11,326 bases of DNA, taken from contig SMXK01000073.1 of assembly GCA_004356265.1 (NCBI GenBank), forward strand, positions 1-11,326, read 5' to 3'. The DNA is from Bacteroidota bacterium. GTDB lineage: Bacteria > Bacteroidota > Rhodothermia > Rhodothermales > UBA10348. This document shows, piece by piece, positions 1 through 6,731 of the stretch. Position 1 is the stretch's first letter; each line of letters begins with the position of its first letter. The position numbers were made by a program, and so were the translations under genes. The notes beneath the pieces were generated by a model. It searched no databases and was not told the origin of the DNA. It saw only the letters and a list, made by a program, of their open reading frames with translations.

Positions 1-2337
1 GCTTTTAGGTGTTGCGATAATGTGTTTCGTAACCCCCATGTCGAACCGGAAATACCGCGGGTACCGGGCAGAGTTTCGAGGACCGGGTGCCTGTAACACA
101 ATGTTACCGATCTCGTCACCAGGAACAGGTGGCGTGTACGGAAGCCCGCTTCCGAACAAGGTCCGGAGGTGGATTTTCCACGTCGGGTCATTCGGGATGT
201 AGTCCTGAATAAATATTGAAAGCGTGTGCCGCTGGTCGGTGGGGCGGGGGATCACGCCCTGATTGAACTCGGTCTGGAATTCCGGCTTGAACTCTTCGCG
301 GGCCACCAGAAAACCGTAGTTCACCCAGCTCTCGAGACCCGGTACGAACTCACCGCGGAACTGAAGGTCCAGCCCATAAGCATACCCGTCGGCGTCGTTG
401 TCGCCTGAATAGGCTACACGCACATTCTCGATATCATATGAAATAATATCTGTCAACTTTTTGTAATACACCTCGCCACGCAGGTTGAACCGGCGTGATA
501 CCAGAAAATATTCGCCGCCCATAACGACCTGAAACGAACGCTGAGACCTTAATTCGTCATTCAACGCCCCCAGAATCGTCTCGCCAACCTCCGGTTTTCC
601 CCGCAATTCCCGGTATGCAGGAGCCTGATGATATAACCCCACCGATCCGAATAACTTTGTAATCGGGTTCAGCTCGAACGTGGCCTGGAGTCTCGGCGAT
701 ACGGTCCATTCATCCGTGAACTCGAAATAATCAGTCCGAACACCCGCGGTCAACAGCAACTTTCCCGGTAAGTCCGAAAACACATCGATAGCGTCTTGCA
801 AATGAAAAGAAGTCTGCCACGTTTCTAAATCGGCCGTGTCGCGCAAGCTGTCGGCAACGATCCGGACAATTTCGCCCTCAAGAGATCGTCCGGTGATCAC
901 CGACTTCTCGTCGATCCGGTCGTTAAATCCCTGGCGGCGAAAACTCCATCCGCTTTCGAATGCATGCCCGTTGGCAGCATATCGATATTGCCCGTCTGCG
1001 GTGAGCGTTTGCACCTCGACGCGGTTGTCCGATACGTCCTCCTGTCTCGACAGTCCTATCGGGAAAAGTCCATCCCCGGCGTCCGGATTACCCTCACCCG
1101 GATCGACTTGAAAGAGAATTGAAGAGCCTGAAATAAACAGATCTTCCGTCTCGATCGTATTGAAATACTGAAGCGAGTGTGAGACGCGAAATCGGTCCGC
1201 CAGTCGATTGTTCAGTCGCACGGCCGCGAACTGTGTCTGATAGCCGTCGTCTTCGAAACTGGCATCGTCGAATTGAGTCCAGAGGGCCTGCAGGTTAGAT
1301 GGTGCGATTGCTGCGTTCTGGCTTATGGTTCCGAAATACGTTCGCCTGGAACTCGGATCCAACGTAAAAGAATGGTCGGCCACGATGCCCAGAATCTCCA
1401 GGTCGTGCCCGTCCGACAAGATATACCTGAACTGCGCCTGAAGGTCGGTGTAGTCTGGCGAATAGTCGCCCTTCAATTCCTGAGTACCAAAGAAACTGGA
1501 TGGACGCGATTTGCGAGCGCTTACCAGGATGCTGCCCCGGCGGTTGAAAAGGGAAGATGAAATCGTTACTCCCAGGTCCAACATCGACGCATACAAAGAC
1601 CCGTTAAGTGGCTCGCCTGTGTCTTCCGGTCGGCGATAGCGGACGTCTACCGCTGACGACAATTTCCCCCCATACTGTACCGGAAACCCGCCAGAATAAA
1701 ACGTCAGGTCTTTCGCCATTTCTCCGTTTAACAGGCTCAAACCCTCCTGTTCACCTCCTTTCGGCCGAAAAGGCAAAAACACTTCAAATCCATTAATAAA
1801 TACCAGGTTCTCGTTGAATCCGCCACCGTGCACCGAATATTGATTCGATAATTCGTTATTCGCAACCACCCCTGGCATCACTTTGAGCGCCCGCAATACA
1901 TCCTGGATGGGCATGGGCATATTTCGGATGGTCTCGGCGTCGAGTGTATACAATCCGGCTTCAATGGGCGCGCCTTCTTCAACCGTAATATCCCCCAGGG
2001 GGAGCGTGTCGGTTGTTAAATCCACATTCAAAACGGTGTCCATCCCGCTCCGGATCGATATAGAATCGCGCCGGGTCACGTAACCGATCGCGCTGAATAC
2101 CAGCAGATACCGGCCCTGTGGCAGCCGAAGCGTATAACGCCCGTCAGCCTTAGACGCTGTTCCGAAATTGGTTTCGAAGACCGTTATCGATACGCCGGGA
2201 AGGCCCACCGGATCTCCTACCTCTACGATCTTTCCGGTCGCCGCGCCCCAGCTCTGAGCTACGCTCGCACCGGGTAATAGCAGCATCACAACGGCCAAGC
2301 CGCCGAGATTCAGGAAATATCGATAGGTGAAGGTCAT
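1..2337 (-). CDS. TonB-dependent outer-membrane receptor, C-terminus cut by window edge
   Basis: The frame is open for 779 codons from an ATG at 2337 to the left edge. Residues 1-27 form a signal peptide with probable cleavage after SVA. Residues about 33-118 look like a carboxypeptidase-regulatory-like beta-sandwich (GRYTLRLPQGRYLLVFSAIG). Residues about 125-235 look like the receptor plug, with IQDVLRALKVMPGVV, SVHGGGFNENLVFING and GGFPVQYGGKLSSAVDV. The rest is a barrel of alternating polar/aromatic strands. In this family such receptors import a scarce ligand across the outer membrane using TonB-ExbB-ExbD energy; the ligand cannot be read from the sequence. The last strands and terminal aromatic residue are not reached. 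No SusD-like partner lies on the visible side. The start fits the signal peptide, but no good ribosome-binding site is visible. Confidence 0.93.
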   Translation of the reverse strand, partial: MTFTYRYFLNLGGLAVVMLLLPGASVAQSWGAATGKIVEVGDPVGLPGVSITVFETNFGTASKADGRYTLRLPQGRYLLVFSAIGYVTRRDSISIRSGMDTVLNVDLTTDTLPLGDITVEEGAPIEAGLYTLDAETIRNMPMPIQDVLRALKVMPGVVANNELSNQYSVHGGGFNENLVFINGFEVFLPFRPKGGEQEGLSLLNGEMAKDLTFYSGGFPVQYGGKLSSAVDVRYRRPEDTGEPLNGSLYASMLDLGVTISSSLFNRRGSILVSARKSRPSSFFGTQELKGDYSPDYTDLQAQFRYILSDGHDLEILGIVADHSFTLDPSSRRTYFGTISQNAAIAPSNLQALWTQFDDASFEDDGYQTQFAAVRLNNRLADRFRVSHSLQYFNTIETEDLFISGSSILFQVDPGEGNPDAGDGLFPIGLSRQEDVSDNRVEVQTLTADGQYRYAANGHAFESGWSFRRQGFNDRIDEKSVITGRSLEGEIVRIVADSLRDTADLETWQTSFHLQDAIDVFSDLPGKLLLTAGVRTDYFEFTDEWTVSPRLQATFELNPITKLFGSVGLYHQAPAYRELRGKPEVGETILGALNDELRSQRSFQVVMGGEYFLVSRRFNLRGEVYYKKLTDIISYDIENVRVAYSGDNDADGYAYGLDLQFRGEFVPGLESWVNYGFLVAREEFKPEFQTEFNQGVIPRPTDQRHTLSIFIQDYIPNDPTWKIHLRTLFGSGLPYTPPVPGDEIGNIVLQAPGPRNSARYPRYFRFDMGVTKHIIATPKS

Positions 2338-2555
2338 CCCGTCAGACGTTCGATGTGTGTTAATTGGTTCGCTATTAAATGAAGGACAGCAACGGTGTAC
2401 GAAAAAAGCTGCCAGCAGGAACGGTAACAGAATCGAATCTATATGGGAAGATGTCTGATGAACGGGAATTTACACTTCCCTGATTTCCGGAATAAAACCC
2501 GCAAACGGAATCTCAGGTGGATCGTTCCGGAAGGGCACACCCAATTATATATCCG
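2338..2555. other. intergenic region between PAP2-like gene and receptor gene
   Basis: This 218-base gap separates two minus-strand genes and should hold the receptor promoter. It contains two identical perfect palindromes, TTCCGGAA, at 2485-2492 and 2525-2532, and a small inverted repeat GGGAA/TTCCC at 2464-2480 with a 7-base loop. I could not find a pair of -35 and -10 hexamers with acceptable spacing for the receptor. No convincing terminator follows the PAP2-like gene. No coding potential is seen. Confidence 0.5.
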
Positions 2556-3248
2556 TTATTGCAAGAGGAGTTGGTAACAGAAGTGAATCACAATCATAAC
2601 TCCCCAGGCCGGGACGGCCCCAACGCCCGCCCCAATGAGTAATTCCCCCGGTGAATGTGCGCGGCAGTAATACCTGCTCCACACGACTGCGACCAGGACC
2701 AACAGAGCAATCACTGCGGATCCTGCGCCGAATTCGAAGAGCGCGCCCGAGGAGATGGTTGGATTCTTGTACATGTAGACGACCGTCGCCGCCAATGCGC
2801 TGAAAGCGGCAACGTGAATGGACATTTTTGTCATTGACGAAATCAGAAGAGCAATACCGGTCGTCCCTGCTACCCCAAGCAGATATATTCCGACGGCCTT
2901 CTGAGTGGTGCCTGCCACGGCGACGATGACAATAACTGAGGCACACGCAATCGCCAGACCAATCAACAAAGGAAGTCGACGATCCTGCCTCTCACGGATT
3001 TCAAAGGTTGCGATCCTGCCTGTTTTTTTCAGCCAGAATAACATCGCCGTCGGTGCAACGATAAAACAGATTGATGCACTTATTAAAATCCGTACGACTT
3101 CACCGGCGCTGGCACCGTAGTAAACACAGACCAATGAAACTCCAATGACCGGTACAAAAAGCGGACTGAATACATACGAAAGTGCGGTCGCGATTTTAGC
3201 TGCGAGGCTAAATTCCTCCGAACCGATATGCTCAACCCGGCCAGGCAA
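2556..3248 (-). CDS. PAP2-like polytopic membrane protein (putative phosphatase)
   Basis: A 230-residue, strongly hydrophobic protein with about six membrane-spanning stretches. It carries recognisable but divergent PAP2 (type 2 phosphatidic acid phosphatase) motifs. Motif 3 is nearly canonical: S191-R192, five residues, H198, then E202. Motif 2 keeps Ser-x-His (S143, H145) but lacks the usual PSGH. Motif 1 is reduced to a basic stretch ending in RRLP (85-93). The family removes phosphate from lipids such as undecaprenyl pyrophosphate or phosphatidate; the substrate here is unknown and activity is uncertain. The start is TTG, 7 bases after the proS stop, with no ATG before residue 69, so it is probably translated from the proS transcript. 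A non-catalytic membrane protein is the main alternative. Confidence 0.75.
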   Translation of the reverse strand: MPGRVEHIGSEEFSLAAKIATALSYVFSPLFVPVIGVSLVCVYYGASAGEVVRILISASICFIVAPTAMLFWLKKTGRIATFEIRERQDRRLPLLIGLAIACASVIVIVAVAGTTQKAVGIYLLGVAGTTGIALLISSMTKMSIHVAAFSALAATVVYMYKNPTISSGALFEFGAGSAVIALLVLVAVVWSRYYCRAHSPGELLIGAGVGAVPAWGVMIVIHFCYQLLLQ

Positions 3249-3255
3249 AAAGTAC

Positions 3256-4734
3256 TTAGTACGCCCGCGCGAAATACACGCGGCCAGCTGACGGTTTTCC
3301 GGAAATCAGGTCCACGCCGGACCCATCAGCATCAATCGCGTCGAGCGGAATACACCGGATGGTCGCTTTAGTCTCTTCCTTGATCTGCGTTTCGGTATCA
3401 GCGGAGCCATCCCAGTGAGCCAGAACAAAACCGCCCTTCCCGTCCAGTACAGACTTAAACTCATCGTAAGAGTCAACCGCTGTCGTTCGGTCCTCCCGAA
3501 AAGCCAAAGCTCGATCAAACAGATTCTGCTGAATGTCGCTGAGCGTCGTGCTGATGAGAGCGGTCAGTCCTTCCCGGTCGACCGTCTCTTTCGTTCCGGT
3601 ATCTCGCCGGGCTAATTCAATCGTGCCACTCGCAATGTCGCGGGGGCCCAGAGCAAGTCTTACCGGTACCCCTTGAACTTCATATTCGTTGAACTTCCAC
3701 CCGGGACGATATCCTTCTCGCGCATCAACTTTAGCACGAATTCCCGCCGCTTTGAGATCTCCGATCACCTTATCCGCTTCATTCAAAACCTGCTCCCGTT
3801 CCTCATCTTTCCTGTAAATCGGAACAAGTACCACCTGAGTAGGCGCAAGTTTGGGTGGCAACACCAGTCCCTGATCGTCCGAATGAACCATGATCAACGC
3901 GCCGATGAGCCTTGTTGAAACACCCCAGGAAGTAGCCCAGACGTATTCCTGCTCATTGTTTTTATTCTGAAACTGGCAGTTAAATGCTTTCGCAAAATTT
4001 TGACCGAGGAAGTGGGAGGTGCCCGCTTGAAGAGCCTTTCCATCCTGCATCAGGGCTTCAATACAGTAGGTGTCAACCGCGCCTGCAAACCTTTCACTCG
4101 CCGTCTTAATCCCTTTGATCACGGGAACGGCCATGAATTCCTCCGCGAATCTGGCATAAATATCGATCATCTGAATCGTCTCATCGACCGCCTCTTTGCG
4201 GGTGGCGTGGGCGGTATGGCCTTCCTGCCACAAAAACTCCATTGTTCGGAGAAAGAGGCGCGTTCGCATTTCCCAGCGAACGACGTTATTCCACAAGTTG
4301 ATCAGGATCGGTAGATCTCTCCACGACTGAATCCATCTGCTGTACGTATCCCAGACGATGGTTTCGCTCGTGGGGCGTACAATCAGATTTTCTTCCAGTT
4401 TTGAATCCGGGTCGACGATGAGCCCTTTTTCAGGGTCGAGTTTTAACCGAGAATGGGTGACCACTGCACACTCTTTCGCAAATCCGTCCACATGGTCGGC
4501 CTCCCGCGCAAGAAAAGATTGCGGAATGAAGATGGGGAAATAGGCATTTTCATGGCCAGTGTCTTTGAACATTTTATCCAGAGCCGCCTGCATATTTTCC
4601 CACAGGGCGTATCCATTCGGCCGGATGATCATACATCCCCGCACAGGGGAGTGCTCTGCCAGTTTCGCGTGACGGATCACGTCCAGGTACCATTTTGAAT
4701 AATCGGTCTCGCGGGAGGTAATAGCGTCAGCCAT
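3256..4734 (-). CDS. proS: Prolyl-tRNA synthetase, short archaeal/eukaryotic type
   Basis: ProS attaches proline to tRNA(Pro) using ATP in the cytoplasm. At 492 residues it matches the short class II form (as in Thermus and archaea), not the roughly 570-residue bacterial form with an inserted editing domain. Visible class II elements are the motif 1 region (residues 33-71, GCMIIRPNGYALWENMQ), RPTSE at 120-124, motif 2 around 154-176 (RWEMRTR, FLWQEGHTAH), GTSHFLGQNF at 238-247 and motif 3 at 271-298 (GVSTRLIGAL). The anticodon-binding domain follows from about 299. A C-terminal domain ends in the family's Tyr (VYFARAY). That last domain has one cysteine (C461), so the zinc site seen in some relatives appears lost. 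The ATG at 4734 begins a typical N-terminus. The PAP2-like gene follows after 7 bases. Confidence 0.97.
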   Translation of the reverse strand: MADAITSRETDYSKWYLDVIRHAKLAEHSPVRGCMIIRPNGYALWENMQAALDKMFKDTGHENAYFPIFIPQSFLAREADHVDGFAKECAVVTHSRLKLDPEKGLIVDPDSKLEENLIVRPTSETIVWDTYSRWIQSWRDLPILINLWNNVVRWEMRTRLFLRTMEFLWQEGHTAHATRKEAVDETIQMIDIYARFAEEFMAVPVIKGIKTASERFAGAVDTYCIEALMQDGKALQAGTSHFLGQNFAKAFNCQFQNKNNEQEYVWATSWGVSTRLIGALIMVHSDDQGLVLPPKLAPTQVVLVPIYRKDEEREQVLNEADKVIGDLKAAGIRAKVDAREGYRPGWKFNEYEVQGVPVRLALGPRDIASGTIELARRDTGTKETVDREGLTALISTTLSDIQQNLFDRALAFREDRTTAVDSYDEFKSVLDGKGGFVLAHWDGSADTETQIKEETKATIRCIPLDAIDADGSGVDLISGKPSAGRVYFARAY

Positions 4735-5059
4735 TGTATACAGTTGTGCAGAATTTCGACTACAGAAGTGAACGGTATTGTTCGATGACGCCCTATATAC
4801 GCTTCGAAATCAAGTGCAAAGGCGTTAGGCGCGGTCTTTGCGATATTTTCAAACCAGAAAGCGACTTCTAAAAAATGCCATCTCTCGAAGAACAAGATAC
4901 GCTCTGTTGTCCAACCCTTTTTAAGGGAACTGGTGGACCATTCGGGGCTATTCAGAGAGGGTCCAGTTTTCGGAAGACAAATGCTCTTATTCGTATTTTA
5001 TGATCATTGCTCCGGGTTTTGCCAGGAATTCGAAGCACCAAGTTTGATGGGGTAACTCC
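4735..5059. other. divergent intergenic region between proS and the lipoprotein gene
   Basis: This 325-base stretch separates proS (minus) from the lipoprotein gene (plus), so it should contain promoters in both directions. A possible proS promoter is listed separately. A 13-base inverted repeat, CCCTT-TTT-AAGGG, lies at 4915-4927 near the middle. The plus side has an AT-rich stretch at 4987-5007, but no convincing -35/-10 pair. Short open frames here lack start sites or coding character. I saw no T-box or other leader structure upstream of proS. Confidence 0.5.
4792..4820 (-). promoter_or_regulatory. candidate sigma70-type promoter for proS
   Basis: On the minus strand TTTGCA (4815-4820) and TATAGG (4792-4797) are separated by 17 bases, each matching the standard hexamers at four of six positions. 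The implied transcript would have a leader of roughly 50 bases before the proS ATG. This is a moderate pattern match only. Confidence 0.3.
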
Positions 5060-6592
5060 ATGTTGAAATTTGCAAACCTTGTTCGCGATCAGAATCGGAA
5101 AATTCCTGGCACCATCGCTGTTCTGGCGATAGTTTTTATCTCGGGTTGTTATACGAAGCTCGTAGCGCTTGAGCCGGCATACGTGCAGGTTCCGGACTAC
5201 GTGGTTGTTGAAGAAGTCTATCCGGATGGCGAAACTGTCATCACAGAATATGTGCCTGGTGATGCCACCCGGTACTTTAACAATTTTTACGATCCATTCT
5301 ACGCACCTGTCTACGACTACGGATATTACCCATCTGGATTCCCGTTTAGCGTAGGTTTTGGAATTGGGTATGGTAGTGGCTGGGGTTATGGATCATCGTG
5401 GGGGTATCCCTACTATGGCGGGGGATGGTATAGCCCGTGGTACGGATGGAATGACCCGTGGTACGGATATGGACCCAGTTATGGATACGGACCCGGTTGG
5501 GGATATTATTCTCCGTATTACCCATCGTACCCAAGCTATCCATGTTATGGATGCGGAAGCCCTGGATATGCCTATGGTCGTCCTTACAGGGCGCGTGGTG
5601 CTACAGTTTCAAGAAGCGGACTAGCGAGTTATGACTCCGGACGCGGGAGTAGAAGCGGCCGTGGTTCGGATGTGTATCGAGGCGGTCGATCGAATACTGC
5701 CCGCGGATCATATACAACCGAGAATACGAACCCTACCCAGGACGTATCCAGAGGATCCGGCAGAGGTGGCGTCATTGGTGAAGGTCGGACGGTGGTAAGT
5801 AGCGGATCGACAAGTTCTTCGAAGGGTCGTTCGTCTACCAATACGAGGACGCGAGGAACGCTTTCAACCACGTCAGCATCAAACACAGCGCGAACCGTGA
5901 CGGGAAGGTCTGGCGCAAGTTCGGCGACCCGATCAGGGACTACAGCTACGCGCGGAGCATCATCGTCGTCAACCAGATCAGGTACGACGACTACGAGAGG
6001 TACCCGGAGTAGTAACTTGACGTCTTACAAAGGTTCAACCGGACGGGCAACGGGCCGGACGGTGATCGGAGGAAGTTCAACTCGGCCTTCGTCCGGGCTG
6101 GATACGTCGCCCGATCGCTCATCTACAAGATGGAGTTCAGGGGCTTCGTCCAATGTGGTTTCCAGCCGGGCAAGGAATGTCCGAACATCTGCGACGAATC
6201 CGACCAGAAATGTGCGTACGTCTGGAACGAATCCGACACGGAACATCCGATCATCTGGAACTTCGACTCGCCAGGTAAGATCGTCCGGAACTACAACGCG
6301 CCAGGTGAGGTCGTCCGGAAACTCGACTCGCCAGGTAAGATCATCCGGGAACTCGTCGCGGGGAGCATCTACGAGACGCGCGACGTCGAGTAGTCGAACT
6401 CGATCGGCGCCTACTAGAACGACGTCAACTCGATCAACGCCGAAACGATCTGCACCGTCCAGATCTTCCGGAAATGTCCGGTCGTCATCGGGTAGCCGGT
6501 CGTCAGGAACTCGCTCTTCCGGGAGTAGCCGTTCTTCAAGCAGCAGGTCGTCGGGTAGCCGGTCAACGCGGTCCGGTCGTCGCGGGAAATAA
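5060..6592 (+). CDS. Tyr/Gly-rich lipoprotein with Ser/Arg/Thr-rich repeat tail
   Basis: I do not recognise a named family. The 510-residue protein begins with a basic segment, a hydrophobic stretch (about 16-29) and a lipobox ISGC with Cys30, so it is probably a signal-peptidase-II lipoprotein. Residues 31-75 form a short domain with VVVEEVYPDGE and ITEYVPGD. Residues about 77-176 are rich in Tyr, Gly, Trp and Pro, with a PCYGC pair (C162, C165). From about 180 the sequence is nearly all Ser, Arg, Thr and Gly, and residues 353-510 contain no Asp or Glu. Residues 372-433 are six tandem repeats. It has its own strong terminator downstream and a separate promoter for the next gene, so it appears monocistronic. 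A cell-surface or polyanion-binding role is inferred from the basic tail. The ATG at 5060 is preceded by a weak GGGG purine stretch. Confidence 0.85.
   Translation: MLKFANLVRDQNRKIPGTIAVLAIVFISGCYTKLVALEPAYVQVPDYVVVEEVYPDGETVITEYVPGDATRYFNNFYDPFYAPVYDYGYYPSGFPFSVGFGIGYGSGWGYGSSWGYPYYGGGWYSPWYGWNDPWYGYGPSYGYGPGWGYYSPYYPSYPSYPCYGCGSPGYAYGRPYRARGATVSRSGLASYDSGRGSRSGRGSDVYRGGRSNTARGSYTTENTNPTQDVSRGSGRGGVIGEGRTVVSSGSTSSSKGRSSTNTRTRGTLSTTSASNTARTVTGRSGASSATRSGTTATRGASSSSTRSGTTTTRGTRSSNLTSYKGSTGRATGRTVIGGSSTRPSSGLDTSPDRSSTRWSSGASSNVVSSRARNVRTSATNPTRNVRTSGTNPTRNIRSSGTSTRQVRSSGTTTRQVRSSGNSTRQVRSSGNSSRGASTRRATSSSRTRSAPTRTTSTRSTPKRSAPSRSSGNVRSSSGSRSSGTRSSGSSRSSSSRSSGSRSTRSGRRGK
6173..6358 (+). repeat. 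six in-frame tandem repeats of 33/30 bases in the lipoprotein tail
   Basis: Codons 372-433 encode six consecutive units. The first two are 11 residues (RNVRTSATNPT, RNVRTSGTNPT). The next four are 10 residues (RNIRSSGTST, RQVRSSGTTT, RQVRSSGNST, RQVRSSGNSS). The DNA repeats as well: CGCCAGGTAAGATC and close variants recur every 30 bases in units 4-6. The change from 33 to 30 bases removes one residue and keeps the frame, so the array has grown or shrunk in whole codons. Confidence 0.9.
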
Positions 6593-6635
6593 TATTCATC
6601 TCTGAGAATACGGTCGAATTCGAGCGATTCTACAT

Positions 6636-6666
6636 GGGGCCTGTGTAAGGCACAGGTCCCTTTTTT
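6636..6666 (+). terminator. strong intrinsic (Rho-independent) terminator
   Basis: The left arm GGGGCCTGTG (6636-6645) and right arm CACAGGTCCC (6651-6660) form a 10-pair stem, with one G-T wobble, around the 5-base loop TAAGG. Six Ts follow immediately (6661-6666). It lies 44 bases after the lipoprotein stop codon and before the promoter of the FadL-like gene, so it should end lipoprotein transcripts. Confidence 0.92.
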
Positions 6667-6683
6667 CGCCCGATTGGTAGACA

Positions 6684-6712
6684 TTGTAAGAGTAGATAAG
6701 TAGTTGTAAAAT
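6684..6712 (+). promoter_or_regulatory. sigma70-type promoter for the FadL-like gene
   Basis: TTGTAA (6684-6689) and TAAAAT (6707-6712) are separated by exactly 17 bases and match the standard hexamers at four and five of six positions. Transcription would start near 6719, about 13 bases before the ATG. The TTGTAA hexamer also occurs again at 6704-6709, overlapping the -10 element. Confidence 0.65.
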
Positions 6713-6720
6713 AACAGTTT

Positions 6721-6725
6721 AGGTG
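6721..6725 (+). promoter_or_regulatory. ribosome-binding site of the FadL-like gene
   Basis: AGGTG sits 6 bases before the ATG at 6732 and is complementary to part of the usual 16S rRNA tail. It supports this start. It is one of the few clear Shine-Dalgarno sites in the window. Confidence 0.6.
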
Positions 6726-6731
6726 TAAATA

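Noticed and set aside
2398..2420. Possible minus-strand terminator, GCTGGCAGC followed by six Ts
   Set aside because: The arms leave a loop of only one or two bases, so a stable hairpin is unlikely, and it is far from the PAP2-like stop codon.
2545..2946. 133-residue minus-strand frame overlapping the PAP2-like gene
   Set aside because: It is a shifted reading of the membrane protein gene and shows no domain or membrane pattern of its own.
4677..4895. 72-residue minus-strand frame over the proS start
   Set aside because: It begins at TTG, overlaps the first proS codons in another frame, and resembles no family.
5437..5560. DNA repeats of about 18-21 bases in the Tyr/Gly-rich block as a mobile or regulatory repeat
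   Set aside because: They are explained by codons for repeated WYGYGP-type residues, with no inverted ends or insertion signs.
6130..6393. 87-residue plus-strand frame with repeated PGKIVR-like units
   Set aside because: It is an out-of-frame shadow of the lipoprotein tandem repeats.
6025..6684. 219-residue antisense open frame rich in Asp, Arg and repeats
   Set aside because: It mirrors the repeats of the plus-strand lipoprotein and its start lies beyond the terminator. The Ser/Arg-rich codons simply leave few stops on the other strand, and the lipoprotein has the signal peptide and lipobox.
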